61,974 bases of DNA from Steroidobacteraceae bacterium (GCA_025458865.1 JALORP010000030.1:1-61974); one strand, 5' to 3'; positions 1-14,123 are shown, numbered from the stretch's first letter. Notes: generated by a model from the sequence alone, not told the origin. A program made the numbers and translations.

Positions 1-1
1 G

Positions 2-757
2 CTGCTGCTCGACGTCACGCCGCTGTCGCTCGGCATCGAGACGCTCGGCGGCGTGATGACCAAGCTGATCGAGAAGAACACCACGATCCCGACCAAGGCG
101 ACGCAGGTGTTTTCGACCGCCGACGACAACCAGACCGCCGTGACCATCCACGTGCTGCAGGGCGAGCGCGACCGGGCGGGCGACAACAAGTCGCTCGGCA
201 AGTTCGACCTGTCCGACATCCCGCCGGCGCCTCGCGGCATGCCGCAGGTCGAGGTCACCTTCGACATCGACGCGAACGGCATCCTGCACGTGTCGGCGAA
301 GGACAAGGCCACGGGCAAGGAGCAGAGGATCGTCATCAAGGCCTCGAGCGGCCTGTCCGAGGACGAGATCAAGCGCATGGTCCGCGACGCCGAGGCGCAC
401 GCCGAGGAGGACAGGCGCTTCCGCGAACTCGTGGAGACGCGCAACAAGGCCGACGCGCTGCTGCATTCGACCGAGAAGACGCTCAAGGACCTCGGCGAGA
501 AGGTCGAGGCCTCCGAGCGGGCGGCGATCGAGTCGGCTCTCGGTGACTTGCGCACCGCCCTGAAGGGCGATGACAAGGACGCCATCGAGCGCAAGGCCGA
601 TGCGCTGGCCAAGGCTTCCGGTCCGGTCGTCCAGCGCGCCTACCAGGCCGAGGCAGGGGCGGCGGGCGGCGGCGAGGCAGGTCCGCAGGGCCGGCAGGAC
701 GACGTCCTCGACGCCGAGTTCGAGGAAGTGAAGGACAAGGACCGCAAGGCCAACTGA
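2..757 (+). CDS. dnaK: Chaperone DnaK (Hsp70), C-terminal part; 5' end outside window
   Basis: C-terminal 251 residues of the Hsp70 chaperone, which refolds proteins in the cytoplasm in ATP cycles driven by DnaJ and GrpE. The frame is open from base 2 and begins with the conserved [14 protein letters not shown] stretch that opens the substrate-binding domain. The beta-sandwich ([31 protein letters not shown]) and the helical lid follow, ending in a Gly/Ala-rich tail and the [13 protein letters not shown] terminus typical of DnaK. The in-frame ATG at 53 is an internal methionine, not the start. dnaJ follows after a 95-bp gap holding a hairpin, the usual dnaK-dnaJ arrangement. Identity is secure; the ATPase domain lies outside the window. 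Confidence 0.97.
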   Translation: MLLDVTPLSLGIETLGGVMTKLIEKNTTIPTKATQVFSTADDNQTAVTIHVLQGERDRAGDNKSLGKFDLSDIPPAPRGMPQVEVTFDIDANGILHVSAKDKATGKEQRIVIKASSGLSEDEIKRMVRDAEAHAEEDRRFRELVETRNKADALLHSTEKTLKDLGEKVEASERAAIESALGDLRTALKGDDKDAIERKADALAKASGPVVQRAYQAEAGAAGGGEAGPQGRQDDVLDAEFEEVKDKDRKAN

Positions 758-785
758 CGGCCGCTGCGGTCCGTTCGAGAGAGCC

Positions 786-818
786 CGCCGCCGGGTGACC
801 CTGGGTCTCCCGGCGGCG
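786..818 (+). terminator. Hairpin in the dnaK-dnaJ gap, possible attenuator
   Basis: Perfect 10-bp arms (CGCCGCCGGG at 786-795 and CCCGGCGGCG at 809-818) enclose a short inner inverted repeat (GACCC/GGGTC). No T-run follows, so this is not a canonical terminator. It could partially attenuate or stabilise the transcript so that dnaK is expressed above dnaJ. The function is inferred from position only. Confidence 0.4.
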
Positions 819-852
819 GCGCGTCCGGGGTTGCGTCAGTTGAGGCCCTCGC

Positions 853-1986
853 ATGTCGAAGCGCGACTATTACCAGGTGCTCTCGGTGGCGCGAAACGCC
901 AGCGAGGACGAGATCAAGAAGGCTTACCGGCGCCTCGCGATGAAGCATCACCCGGACCGCAACCCGGGGGACGCCGAGGCCGAGGAAAAGTTCAAGGAAG
1001 CCAAGGAAGCCTACGAGGTCCTCACCGACGCGAAGAAGCGGGCGGCGTACGACCAGTTCGGGCATGCCGGCCTCGATGCGGCGCGCGGCGGCGGCCCCGG
1101 TTTCAACCCGGCCGATGCGTTCGGCGACATCTTTGGCGACGTGTTCGGCGACATCTTCGGCGGCGGCCGGCGCGGCGGACGCAGCGGGCCGTTCCGCGGC
1201 GCCGACCTGCGCTACGAACTCGGGCTGGATCTCGAGCAGGCCGTCTTCGGCACCACCGCGGAAATCGAGTTCCCGACGGTCGTGGACTGCGCCACCTGCG
1301 CGGGCAGCGGCGCGGCGCCCGGGCACAGCCCCACCTCGTGCGGCACCTGCGGCGGAGCGGGCCAGGTGCGCGTCAGCCAGGGCTTCTTCACCGTCCAGCA
1401 GACCTGTCCGCGCTGCAAGGGCCGCGGCACGATCATCACCCAGCCCTGCAAGACCTGCTCCGGGCAGGGCCGCACGCGCGAGACCCGGCGCCTGTCGGTC
1501 AAGGTGCCGGCCGGCGTGGACACGGGCGATCGCATCAGGCTCCCGGGTGAGGGCGAATCCGGGCGCCAGGGCGGGCCGCGGGGAGACCTCTACGTCGAGA
1601 TCGCGGTGCGGGAGCACCCGATCTTCGAGCGCGAGGGCTCGCACCTGTCCTGCGAGGTGCCGATCGGCTTCGCCACCGCTGCGCTCGGCGGCAGCGTCGA
1701 GGTGCCGACCCTCGACGGCCACGTGACCCTCAAGATCCCGGCCGAGACCCAGTCGGGCCGTGTGTTCCGGCTGCGCGAAAAGGGCGTCAGGCCGGTGCGC
1801 GGCGGTCCCACCGGCGACCTGTTCTGCCGCGTGGTCGTCGAGACGCCGGTCGACCTGACCGACGAGCAGAAGGATCTGCTGCGGCAGTTCCAGGAATCCC
1901 TGACCGGCGACGCGCCCCGCCACAACCCGCGCGAGCGGTCGTTCCTCGAGGGCGTGAAGCGTTTCTTCGAGAACATCGGGAGCTGA
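853..1986 (+). CDS. dnaJ: Co-chaperone DnaJ (Hsp40, type I)
   Basis: 377-residue J-domain protein that delivers unfolded substrates to DnaK and stimulates its ATPase. The J domain is residues 1-70 with the HPD motif at 33-35. A Gly/Phe-rich linker runs to about 120, with three near-repeats of FGDIFGD. Four CxxCxGxG zinc motifs follow ([32 protein letters not shown]; about 140-215), then the two C-terminal beta domains. Length and domain order match type I DnaJ. The ATG at 853 begins the standard [11 protein letters not shown]-terminus. It lies downstream of dnaK, and dapB starts 1 nt after its stop, so the three are probably co-transcribed. Confidence 0.97.
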   Translation: MSKRDYYQVLSVARNASEDEIKKAYRRLAMKHHPDRNPGDAEAEEKFKEAKEAYEVLTDAKKRAAYDQFGHAGLDAARGGGPGFNPADAFGDIFGDVFGDIFGGGRRGGRSGPFRGADLRYELGLDLEQAVFGTTAEIEFPTVVDCATCAGSGAAPGHSPTSCGTCGGAGQVRVSQGFFTVQQTCPRCKGRGTIITQPCKTCSGQGRTRETRRLSVKVPAGVDTGDRIRLPGEGESGRQGGPRGDLYVEIAVREHPIFEREGSHLSCEVPIGFATAALGGSVEVPTLDGHVTLKIPAETQSGRVFRLREKGVRPVRGGPTGDLFCRVVVETPVDLTDEQKDLLRQFQESLTGDAPRHNPRERSFLEGVKRFFENIGS

Positions 1987-1987
1987 C

Positions 1988-2791
1988 ATGGCGAACGTCG
2001 CAGTATTCGGCGTGACCGGCCGCATGGGCCGCTGCCTCGTACGGGCCTTGCGCGAGTCGGAGGACCTGGCGCTGTCCGGGGCGCTGGCCTCGGCCGGCAG
2101 CGCGACCCTCGGCCGGGATGCCGGCGACGTCGCGGAGGCCGGGCCCGTGGGCGTCACCGTCACGGCGGACCGCACCCGCGCGCTCGAGGGTGCCGACGTG
2201 CTCGTGGACTTCACCCTGCCCTCGGCGACGGTCGCCAACCTCGGGGCGGCCGCCGCCCGCGGCGTGCCGGCGGTGATCGGGACGACCGGTCTCGATGCCG
2301 CCCAGCAGGAAGCGGTGCGCGCGTTCTCGCGCCAGCTCCCGGTGCTGATCGCCCCCAACATGAGCCTCGGCGTGAACCTGATGTTCAGCCTCGTCGCGCG
2401 GTCCGCCGCCGCCCTCGGCGACGCCTACGACATCGAGATCCTCGAGGCCCACCACCGCAACAAGGTGGACGCCCCCTCGGGCACGGCGCTGCGCCTCGGC
2501 GAGATCGCCGCCGGCGCGCGCGGCGTGACGCTCGCGGACGCCGGCATCCACGCGCGTGCGGGGAATACCGGCCCGCGGCCGCGCGGCGGAATCGGCTTCG
2601 CGGTGCTGCGTGGCGGCGACATCGTCGGTGAGCACCGGGTGCTGTTCGCGGCGGCTGGAGAGACCTTCGAGATCGCCCACCGGGCGACCGATCGCATGAC
2701 TTTCGCTTACGGCGCCCTGACGGCTGCCCGGTGGCTCCTCGGGCGCCCGCCGGGCCTCTACGGCATGGCCGACGTCCTCGGCCTGGAGTAG
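1988..2791 (+). CDS. dapB: 4-hydroxy-tetrahydrodipicolinate reductase
   Basis: 267-residue enzyme that reduces hydroxy-tetrahydrodipicolinate with NAD(P)H in the diaminopimelate/lysine pathway. The N-terminal Rossmann fold has GVTGRMG at residues 8-14. GTTGL and APNMSLGVN follow, then the signature [15 protein letters not shown], whose His and Lys correspond to the catalytic pair of the E. coli enzyme. Length equals the family norm (about 270). The ATG starts immediately after the dnaJ stop, suggesting translational coupling. dnaJ-dapB-carA is a conserved gammaproteobacterial order. Confidence 0.96.
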   Translation: MANVAVFGVTGRMGRCLVRALRESEDLALSGALASAGSATLGRDAGDVAEAGPVGVTVTADRTRALEGADVLVDFTLPSATVANLGAAAARGVPAVIGTTGLDAAQQEAVRAFSRQLPVLIAPNMSLGVNLMFSLVARSAAALGDAYDIEILEAHHRNKVDAPSGTALRLGEIAAGARGVTLADAGIHARAGNTGPRPRGGIGFAVLRGGDIVGEHRVLFAAAGETFEIAHRATDRMTFAYGALTAARWLLGRPPGLYGMADVLGLE

Positions 2792-2836
2792 GCCCGCAAG
2801 AGGGGCGGCTGCCGCGGTTTCCCGGCGGCCTGCAGG

Positions 2837-2866
2837 TGGACGCCGTGCGCTGCCGTCGCGTACACT
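2837..2866 (+). promoter_or_regulatory. Candidate sigma70 promoter for carAB
   Basis: TGGACG (2837-2842) and TACACT (2861-2866) are separated by 18 bp, 4-5 of 6 matches in each box. It lies 130 bp before carA and upstream of the leader hairpins at 2908-2970. Moderate candidate based on consensus matching only. Confidence 0.35.
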
Positions 2867-2907
2867 TTCAGCCCGGGTCGGATCCCCATGTGACAGATCG
2901 AACAGAG

Positions 2908-2970
2908 GCGGGCGGAGTCGTGAACGGCTCCTCCCGCTTTGTGTATGCGGCCTGCGCGACGCAAAGGCGG
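2908..2970 (+). promoter_or_regulatory. Putative carAB leader with mutually exclusive hairpins
   Basis: One stem pairs GCGGGCGGAG (2908-2917) with CTCCTCCCGC (2928-2937), with one mismatch, and is followed by TTT: terminator-like. The downstream half and the T-run can instead pair with the stretch ending at 2970 (CCGCTTTG at 2934-2941 with CAAAGGCGG at 2962-2970, one bulge). Two incompatible folds just before a pyrimidine/arginine gene suggest attenuation. No convincing leader peptide is seen, and this may simply be the dapB terminator. Confidence 0.35.
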
Positions 2971-2996
2971 CGCGCCACCGGACGGGAGGCAGCGTA

Positions 2997-4172
2997 GTGA
3001 ATCGGATCCCCGCAGTCCTGGCCCTCGAGGACGGCAGCGTGTTCCGCGGCAGGTCCATCGGGGCCCGCGGCAACAGCACCGGCGAGGTCGTCTTCAACAC
3101 GGCCATGACGGGGTACCAGGAAATCCTCACGGACCCGTCCTACGCCCGCCAGATCGTCACGCTGACCTACCCCCACATCGGCAACACGGGGGCGACGCCC
3201 GAGGACCTCGAGGCGGCGCAGGCCTGCACTGCAGGGCTCGTGATCCGCGACCTGCCGCTGCTCCACTCCAGCTGGCGGGCATCGGAGTCTCTGCCCGAGT
3301 TCCTGGAACGCGCCCGGATCGTGGCGATCGCCGAGATCGACACGCGCCGCCTCACGCGCCTGTTGCGCGAGAAGGGAGCCCTGGCCGGCTGCATCATGAC
3401 CGGCGACGCGGTCGACGAGGCCGCGGCGATCCACGCGGCGCGGCGCTTCCCGGGCCTCAAGGGCATGGACCTCGCCAAGGTGGTCAGCGTCCGCCAGCCC
3501 TACCAGTGGTCGGAGGGCAGCCTGTGGAAGCGCGAGACACGCCCGCCGAAGCCCGGCGCGCGGCTCCACGTGGTCGCCTACGATTTCGGCATCAAGCGCA
3601 ACATCCTTCGCCTGCTCGCGGACCACGGCTGCCGCATCACGGTCGTGCCGGCCCAGACGCCGGCCGACGAGGTGCTCGCGCTCTCTCCGGACGGCATCTT
3701 CCTGTCGAATGGGCCAGGCGATCCCGAGCCCTGCGACTACGCGATCGCGGCCATCCGGCGCTTCCTCGAGACCGACATCCCGGTGTTCGGCATCTGCCTC
3801 GGCCACCAGCTGCTGGGCCTCGCGAGCGGCGCGCGCACGGTCAAGATGAAGTTCGGCCACCACGGCGCGAACCACCCCGTGCAGGACCTCGCGACCGGGC
3901 GTGTCTTCATTTCGAGCCAGAACCACGGCTTCGCGGTGGACGAGGCGACGCTGCCGTCGAACCTGATGCCCACGCACCGCTCGCTGTTCGACGGCTCGCT
4001 GCAGGGCATCGCCCGCACGGACCGCCCGGCCTTCGGCTTCCAGGGCCACCCCGAGGCGAGCCCCGGGCCGCACGACCTGCGCCCCCTTTTCGAGAACTTC
4101 GTGCGGTTGATGGTGCGCCGCCTGCAGTCGCTGCTGCAGGCGAGGAACGCGCCGCGGACCGCAGGGACCTGA
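2997..4172 (+). CDS. carA: Carbamoyl-phosphate synthase, small (glutaminase) subunit
   Basis: 391-residue glutamine amidotransferase subunit that releases ammonia from glutamine and channels it to CarB, for arginine and pyrimidine synthesis. The N-terminal CPSase domain ([25 protein letters not shown]) is followed by a class I GATase domain. Its nucleophile is Cys267 in [10 protein letters not shown], and the His/Glu pair is in [14 protein letters not shown]. The start is GTG at 2997, supported by GGGAGG at 2984-2989 and by the N-terminal match to the family. carB follows after 14 bp, so the subunits are co-expressed. Confidence 0.96.
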   Translation: MNRIPAVLALEDGSVFRGRSIGARGNSTGEVVFNTAMTGYQEILTDPSYARQIVTLTYPHIGNTGATPEDLEAAQACTAGLVIRDLPLLHSSWRASESLPEFLERARIVAIAEIDTRRLTRLLREKGALAGCIMTGDAVDEAAAIHAARRFPGLKGMDLAKVVSVRQPYQWSEGSLWKRETRPPKPGARLHVVAYDFGIKRNILRLLADHGCRITVVPAQTPADEVLALSPDGIFLSNGPGDPEPCDYAIAAIRRFLETDIPVFGICLGHQLLGLASGARTVKMKFGHHGANHPVQDLATGRVFISSQNHGFAVDEATLPSNLMPTHRSLFDGSLQGIARTDRPAFGFQGHPEASPGPHDLRPLFENFVRLMVRRLQSLLQARNAPRTAGT

Positions 4173-4186
4173 GGACCACGCAGCCG

Positions 4187-7407
<3,221 letters not shown>

Positions 7408-7411
<4 letters not shown>

Positions 7412-7881
7412 CACGGACGCCCATCACCCTGCGCGGCGCCGAGAAGCTTCGCGCGGAGCTCAAGCGGCTGAAGAGCGAGGACCGCCCCAACGTCATCCGG
7501 GCCATCGCCGAGGCGCGCGCCCACGGAGACCTCTCCGAGAACGCGGAGTACGCCGCGGCCCGGGAGCAGCAGGGCTTCATCGAGGGCCGCATCAAGGAGA
7601 TCGAGTGGCGCCTGTCGCATGCGCACGTGATCGACACCGCTTCCCTGCCGGCCACCGGCAAGGTGGTCTTCGGGGCGACCGTGGACCTCGAGGACGAGGC
7701 GGGCGGGGCGGTGACCTACCAGATCGTCGGCGACGACGAGGCCGACATCCGTCAGGGGCTCATCTCCGTGAACTCCCCCATCGCGCGGGCGCTGGTGGGC
7801 AAGCAGGCGGGTGACGAGGTCGAGGTCGCGGCGCCCGGCGGCGCGAAGGCCTACCAGATCGTCGAGGTGCGCTACCTCTGA
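7408..7881 (+). CDS. greA: Transcription elongation factor GreA
   Basis: 157-residue factor that enters the RNA polymerase secondary channel and stimulates cleavage of backtracked transcripts. The N-terminal coiled coil (about 1-75) carries the acidic tip signature [18 protein letters not shown]. The C-terminal FKBP-like domain contains [20 protein letters not shown]. Length matches GreA (about 158). ATG overlaps the carB stop by 4 nt, implying coupling. It ends 12 bp from the convergent yhbY gene. Confidence 0.97.
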
Positions 7882-7893
7882 GCGCCGCCGGAG

Positions 7894-8193
7894 CTAGTCG
7901 TCCGGCAGAAGGATCTTCGACAGCTCTTTGTTTTTTCGGTAGAAAAGCCCGACGTTTCCGACCTGGAAGACGAGTTCCGATCTCGTTGCTTCGGCAAGTC
8001 TCGAAAGGATTTCGTCCCTCAGGTCCCGATCTCCCGTGCGCGCCCGGACCTTCACGAGTTCGTGAGCGCCCAGGGCACCGTCGAGTTCAGCGGCAACGCC
8101 CGGCGTGAAGCCGTGCTGGCCGACGAGGACGACCGGGTCGAGTCCGTGACCGAGCCGCCGCAGGTGCTTTTTCTGGTTCTGAGTCAGCGTCAT
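7894..8193 (-). CDS. yhbY: YhbY family RNA-binding protein (CRM domain)
   Basis: 99-residue CRM-domain protein associated with pre-50S ribosome assembly. The start at 8193 (MTLTQNQKKHLRRLGHG) was chosen because it aligns with the N-terminus of the E. coli protein; the frame extends further upstream without similarity. The CRM core LDPVVLVGQHGFTPGV and the family's GxxG loop are visible. It is convergent with greA and divergent from ftsH. A perfect TATAAT lies only 6 bp before the ATG, which would give a nearly leaderless transcript. rlmE is missing from its usual place beside it. Confidence 0.93.
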   Translation of the reverse strand: MTLTQNQKKHLRRLGHGLDPVVLVGQHGFTPGVAAELDGALGAHELVKVRARTGDRDLRDEILSRLAEATRSELVFQVGNVGLFYRKNKELSKILLPDD

Positions 8194-8199
8194 TTGACG

Positions 8200-8205
8200 A
8201 TTATA
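8200..8205 (-). promoter_or_regulatory. Perfect -10 box (TATAAT) at the yhbY start
   Basis: On the minus strand TATAAT occupies 8205-8200, and the yhbY ATG begins at 8193. A normal 6-8 nt offset would start transcription at or next to the A of the ATG. No clear -35 is seen 16-18 bp upstream. This supports a leaderless or near-leaderless mRNA. Confidence 0.45.
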
Positions 8206-8414
8206 GGACCTCGCCGGCACGCCGCGGCGCTCCGATCGGCCCGACGCCCCTTGTGCAGGCGCGGATGGACCCAAGATCGTCGCGACTTGCGTTGCGGCGG
8301 GGCGACCGGTCTGCTGGCCAGCCGGGCCGCTCCGTAGTAATGTCGAACTCGCCCTGAATCCCGGGGTCTCACTTCTGCGAATTCCTGCAGGAGCGAGACT
8401 GAGGAGCCAATCAC

Positions 8415-10334
<1,920 letters not shown>

Positions 10335-10360
10335 CGCCCAGCCTGCCAGGCTGTTCACGG

Positions 10361-10390
10361 AAGGGCCGGCAGGGTGACCTGCCGGCCCTT
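10361..10390 (+). terminator. Strong hairpin downstream of ftsH
   Basis: A perfect 13-bp stem (AAGGGCCGGCAGG / CCTGCCGGCCCTT) closes a GTGA loop between ftsH and folP. The T-run is only two bases, so termination may be partial, allowing some read-through into folP-glmM-tpiA. Confidence 0.6.
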
Positions 10391-10425
10391 GCCGTCTGGG
10401 CGTCGCGCGGCCAACATCGCCGTCC

Positions 10426-11271
10426 ATGTTGCTGAACTGCGGACACCACACCCTGGACCTGTCGCGGCCGGTGGTGATGGGCGTCCTGAACGTCACACCC
10501 GACTCGTTCTCCGACGGCGGTCGTTTCCTCGAGCCAGCGGCGGCCGTCGAGCGCGCGCTGATGATGGTGGAAGAGGGAGCGGGCATCGTGGATATCGGCG
10601 GGGAGTCCACCCGGCCCGGCGCCGCTCCGGTGCCGGTCGAGGAGGAGCTGGCCCGGGTGCTGCCCGTGCTCGAGCGCCTGGCGGGTGCGCTGCCCGTGCC
10701 CGTCTCCGTGGACAGCTCCAAACCCGAGGTCATGCGCCAGGCCGTCGCCGCCGGGGCGGGGATGATCAACGACGTGAACGGCCTGCGCGCCCCGGGCGGC
10801 GTTGAAGTCCTGGCCCGGTCGCGCGCGGCGGTCTGTCTCATGCACATGCAGGGCGAACCGCGCACCATGCAGCGGGCGCCGTCCTACGGTGACGTGGTCG
10901 CTGAAGTCCGCGCCTTCCTCGGCGAGCGCGTTCAGGCCTGCCGCGATGCGGGCGTCGGCGGCGACCGCATCGTGATCGACCCTGGTTTCGGTTTCGGCAA
11001 GACGCTGGAGCACAACCTGGATCTGCTCGGGTCGCTCGACCGGCTGGCCGCGGAGGGGCTGCCGGTGCTGGTCGGCCTTTCGCGGAAGAGCATGATCGGG
11101 CAGCTGACGGGCCGGGCGGCCGATGCGCGCCTGCCGGGCAGCCTCGCGCTCGCCGCCATCGCCGTGACCTATGGCGCCTCGATCGTCCGCGCCCATGACG
11201 TGGCCGCGACGGTGGACGCCGTCAAGATCGCCGCCGCCGTGCGCGCGCGGCAGGGAGTACCGCAGGCATGA
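10426..11271 (+). CDS. folP: Dihydropteroate synthase
   Basis: 281-residue folate-pathway enzyme that condenses dihydropterin pyrophosphate with p-aminobenzoate; the target of sulfonamides. The TIM-barrel signatures are present in order: GVLNVTPDSFSDGG, IVDIGGESTRPGA, SVDSSKPEV, ISDP-type loop DPGFGFGKTLEHN and the late GLSRKSMIG. The ATG at 10426 gives the expected short N-terminal strand before VMGVLNV. The stop overlaps the glmM start (ATGA), so the two genes are translationally coupled as in many gammaproteobacteria. Confidence 0.96.
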   Translation: MLLNCGHHTLDLSRPVVMGVLNVTPDSFSDGGRFLEPAAAVERALMMVEEGAGIVDIGGESTRPGAAPVPVEEELARVLPVLERLAGALPVPVSVDSSKPEVMRQAVAAGAGMINDVNGLRAPGGVEVLARSRAAVCLMHMQGEPRTMQRAPSYGDVVAEVRAFLGERVQACRDAGVGGDRIVIDPGFGFGKTLEHNLDLLGSLDRLAAEGLPVLVGLSRKSMIGQLTGRAADARLPGSLALAAIAVTYGASIVRAHDVAATVDAVKIAAAVRARQGVPQA

Positions 11272-12611
11272 GCAGGAAACACTTCGGCACGGACGGCGTA
11301 CGCGGGCGGGTCGGCGAGGAGCCGATGACCGTTGATTTCGCCCTGCGGCTCGCAAGCGCCGCCGCGCGCGTGCTGGCGCCCGACGGCGGCACGGTGCTGG
11401 TCGGCAAGGACACCCGCGTATCCGGCTACATGTTCGAGTCAGCCCTGGAGGCCGGGTTCGTGGCCGCCGGCGTGGACGTGCTCCTGGCCGGGCCGCTGCC
11501 GACGCCGGGCATCGCGTACCTGCTGCAGCGCCTCGGCTGCGACTTCGGCGTCGTGATCAGCGCCTCCCACAACCCCTACGACGACAACGGCATCAAGCTG
11601 TTCGACCGCGACGGCGGCAAGCTGCCGGACGAGGTGGAGAAGCAGATCGAGGCCTTCCTGGGCGAGCCAGCCGTGACGCGCGAGTCCGGGCATCTGGGCA
11701 AGGCGTCCCGCGTGGATCGCCAGCGCACGCTCTACCAGGACTTTTGCGCCGCGACCCTCCCGCCCGGAATGGACCTGTCCGGCTTCAAGCTGGTGATCGA
11801 CTGCGCCAACGGCGCCGCCTACAAGGTCGCTCCCCGCGTACTGGCCGACCTCGGCGCCGAGATCATCCCGATCGGCTGCTCACCAAACGGGCGCAACATC
11901 AACGCAGGCTGCGGATCGACCGAACCGGAACTCCTGCAGCTCACCGTGACGGGCGTGCGCGCACACGCCGGCATCGCCCTCGATGGGGACGGAGACCGGC
12001 TCGTGATGGTGGACCACCTCGGTCGCGTGGTGGACGGCGACCAGCTCCTGTACGTTCTCGCGCGCTCGCGGCAGGAGGCCGGGGCGCTCACTGGACCGGT
12101 GGTGGGTACGGTCATGAGCAACCTGGGCCTCGAACTCGCGCTCGCGGAGCTCGGCATCGAGTTCCGGCGCGCGGCGGTCGGCGACCGCTACGTGCTGCAG
12201 ATGCTGCGCGAGGAGGGCGGCACCCTCGGCGGAGAGACCTCCGGGCACCTGCTGTGCCTCGACAAGGCGACCACGGGCGACGGGCTCGTGGCGGCGCTGC
12301 AGGTGCTTGCCGCGATGCGCCAGTCCGGCAAGTCGCTTGCGGAGCTGACTGCAGCGATGCCGAGGTTCCCCCAGAGGCTGCTCAACGTCCGGGTCGCGAC
12401 CCGCTTCGACGCCGCGGGCCACCCGGCGGTGCGCGAGGCGCTCGAGGCGGTGCAGCAGGCGCTCGGCCGCCGCGGTCGCGTCGTGCTGCGGCCGTCGGGC
12501 ACCGAGCCGGTCATCCGCGTGATGGTCGAGGGCGAGGACCGGGACGCCGTCGAGCGGCATGCGGCGGCGCTCGCCGAGGCGGTCCGGCGGGCTGCCCCGG
12601 AATCAGGCTGA
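11268..12611 (+). CDS. glmM: Phosphoglucosamine mutase
   Basis: 447-residue enzyme that converts glucosamine-6-phosphate to glucosamine-1-phosphate for UDP-GlcNAc, peptidoglycan and LPS synthesis. The phosphoserine is Ser100 in ISASHNPYDDNG. The metal loop is DGDGDR, the sugar-binding loop GGETSGH, and the C-terminal phosphate-binding loop RPSGTEPVIRVM. Length matches the family (445). ATG overlaps the folP stop. Confidence 0.97.
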   Translation: MSRKHFGTDGVRGRVGEEPMTVDFALRLASAAARVLAPDGGTVLVGKDTRVSGYMFESALEAGFVAAGVDVLLAGPLPTPGIAYLLQRLGCDFGVVISASHNPYDDNGIKLFDRDGGKLPDEVEKQIEAFLGEPAVTRESGHLGKASRVDRQRTLYQDFCAATLPPGMDLSGFKLVIDCANGAAYKVAPRVLADLGAEIIPIGCSPNGRNINAGCGSTEPELLQLTVTGVRAHAGIALDGDGDRLVMVDHLGRVVDGDQLLYVLARSRQEAGALTGPVVGTVMSNLGLELALAELGIEFRRAAVGDRYVLQMLREEGGTLGGETSGHLLCLDKATTGDGLVAALQVLAAMRQSGKSLAELTAAMPRFPQRLLNVRVATRFDAAGHPAVREALEAVQQALGRRGRVVLRPSGTEPVIRVMVEGEDRDAVERHAAALAEAVRRAAPESG

Positions 12612-12709
12612 ACTGCGCGACAAGGCATTGATCTCGCGGGGGGGCGCGCTTATCCTTGCGCGCCTTTCCGGCAGGGCGAACCGCCCAGGAGCCGGTGCGA
12701 GGGGTGCGC

Positions 12710-13462
12710 ATGCGACGTCCGCTGGTGGCCGGCAACTGGAAGATGAACGGCTCTCGCGCCGACAATTCGAAGCTGGTCGAGGCGCTGGTGGCGGGCGATC
12801 CGGGTGCTGACGGCGCCGAGGTGCTGCTGTGCCCGCCGTTCGTTTACCTCTGGGAGGTTGGCAGGCTGATCCGCGAGAGCAGCCTCGCCCTCAGCGGCCA
12901 GGACCTCTGCGCGGCGGCCAGCGGCGCCCATACGGGCGAGGTGTCGGGCGCGATGCTCCGCGACGTCGGGTGCCGCTACGTGATCGTGGGCCATTCCGAG
13001 CGCCGCAGCCTGTACGGCGAGGACGACCAGGCCGTGGCGCGCAAGTACGTGGCCGCGCAGCGTGAAGGCCTGGTCCCGATCCTGTGCGTCGGCGAGTCGT
13101 TGGCGGAGCGGGAGGCGGGGCACACCGAGGCGGTCGTGCTGCGCCAGCTTCAGGCCGTCCTCGAGGTGGCGGGGGCGGCGAGTTTCGCTGCCGCGGTGCT
13201 GGCCTACGAGCCGGTCTGGGCGATCGGCACGGGCAAGAACGCGACCCCTGACCAGGCCCAGCAGGTCCACGCGCTCCTGCGCGCGCGCATGGCGCGGGAA
13301 GATGCTATTATGGCGGCTTCCCTGCGCATCCTGTACGGGGGCAGCGTCAAGGCGGCCAACGCCCATGAGCTGTTCTCCATGCCGGACGTGGACGGCGGTC
13401 TCGTCGGGGGCGCCTCGCTGAACGTCGAGGAGTTCCTGGCCATCTGCCGCGCGGCAGGCTGA
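12710..13462 (+). CDS. tpiA: Triosephosphate isomerase
   Basis: 250-residue glycolytic TIM-barrel enzyme interconverting dihydroxyacetone phosphate and glyceraldehyde-3-phosphate. Catalytic residues are in place: Lys11 in GNWKMN, His95 in VGHSERR and Glu167 in AYEPVWAIGTGK. The phosphate-gripping loop YGGSVKAANA follows. The ATG at 12710, with GAGGGG at 12699-12704, places the conserved RPLVAGNWKMNG at the N-terminus; a GTG two codons upstream is an alternative. Adjacent secG keeps the standard gammaproteobacterial order. Confidence 0.96.
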   Translation: MRRPLVAGNWKMNGSRADNSKLVEALVAGDPGADGAEVLLCPPFVYLWEVGRLIRESSLALSGQDLCAAASGAHTGEVSGAMLRDVGCRYVIVGHSERRSLYGEDDQAVARKYVAAQREGLVPILCVGESLAEREAGHTEAVVLRQLQAVLEVAGAASFAAAVLAYEPVWAIGTGKNATPDQAQQVHALLRARMAREDAIMAASLRILYGGSVKAANAHELFSMPDVDGGLVGGASLNVEEFLAICRAAG

Positions 13463-13486
13463 GAAGAGTCGATCAAGGTTCACGAG

Positions 13487-13858
13487 ATGCTGCATTCACT
13501 CCTGGTCACGCTGCATATCCTTCTGTGCGTCGTGATCGTCGGGCTGGTCCTGATCCAGCGCGGCAAGGGCGCCGATGCGGGCGCGGGCTTCGGTGCGGGC
13601 GCCTCCGGCACCGTGTTCGGCGCGCGCGGCTCGGCGACCTTCTTCTCGAAGGCGACCGCGGTGGTGGCGACGGTGTTCTTCGTCACGAGCCTGGCCCTGA
13701 CCTACGTGGCGTCGCGCCCGGCCGAGGCACCGCAGAGCGTCATCGACCGGCTGCCGGTCGAGAGCGTGCCAGTGCCCGCGCCGGCGCCCGCGCCGGGCCT
13801 GGGCGGAGACGAGGTGCCGGGCATCGGCGCGCCGCCGCCGGCCGCACCGGCCGAGTGA
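13487..13858 (+). CDS. secG: Preprotein translocase subunit SecG
   Basis: 123-residue inner-membrane subunit assisting SecYEG-driven protein export. Two transmembrane helices (about 3-22 and 54-74) flank the conserved cytoplasmic loop RGKGADAGAGFGAGASGTVFG. The C-terminal tail is Pro/Ala-rich and variable, as usual. The ATG sits 24 bp after tpiA. A tRNA-Leu follows 31 bp downstream, the conserved secG-leuU arrangement. Confidence 0.96.
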   Translation: MLHSLLVTLHILLCVVIVGLVLIQRGKGADAGAGFGAGASGTVFGARGSATFFSKATAVVATVFFVTSLALTYVASRPAEAPQSVIDRLPVESVPVPAPAPAPGLGGDEVPGIGAPPPAAPAE

Positions 13859-13889
13859 TCTGGTTTGCAGAGGTTCACGCAGTTTCATC

Positions 13890-13974
13890 GCCGACGTGGC
13901 GGAATTGGTAGACGCGCTAGCTTGAGGGGTTAGTGGGGAAACCCGTGTCGGTTCGAGTCCGACCGTCGGCACCA
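13890..13974 (+). tRNA. tRNA-Leu(GAG)
   Basis: 85-nt gene with encoded CCA. The acceptor arms GCCGACG and CGTCGGC pair perfectly. The anticodon stem CTAGC/GTTAG closes the loop TTGAGGG, giving anticodon GAG. A long variable arm (class II) precedes the T-arm CGGTTCGAGTCCG. It sits after secG, where gammaproteobacteria usually carry this same isoacceptor. Confidence 0.97.
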
Positions 13975-13986
13975 ACGTGATCAGAG

Positions 13987-14010
13987 GGCCCGGCACATGC
14001 CGGGCCTTTT
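13987..14010 (+). terminator. Intrinsic terminator after tRNA-Leu
   Basis: GGCCCGGC and its complement GCCGGGCC enclose ACAT, followed directly by TTTT (14007-14010). It is a canonical rho-independent terminator closing the tpiA-secG-tRNA unit and insulating the nuo operon. Confidence 0.85.
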
Positions 14011-14043
14011 GTCATCCGCAGATTGCGCGGGCCACGAGCAGGG

Positions 14044-14072
14044 TTACCGCCGCCTCGCCAGCCCGGTACAAT
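14044..14072 (+). promoter_or_regulatory. Candidate promoter of the nuo operon
   Basis: TTACCG (14044-14049) and TACAAT (14067-14072), 17 bp apart, lie 52 bp before nuoA and just after the tRNA-Leu terminator. The -10 matches 5 of 6; the -35 is weak. Position makes it the best candidate for the operon promoter. Confidence 0.4.
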
Positions 14073-14123
14073 GCAGCGGCTCGGGACAGACGTCCTCGCC
14101 ACGCGTCGGATGGATCGCGCGGA

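Noticed and set aside
2888-2893. ATG-TGA minimal ORF in the carA leader
   Set aside because: Chance occurrence is likely and no ribosome-binding site precedes it.
2939-4186. Upstream extension of the carB frame through carA
   Set aside because: carA in another frame has all its catalytic motifs; the extension is Arg/Pro-rich shadow and carB homologues start at MPKRTDI.
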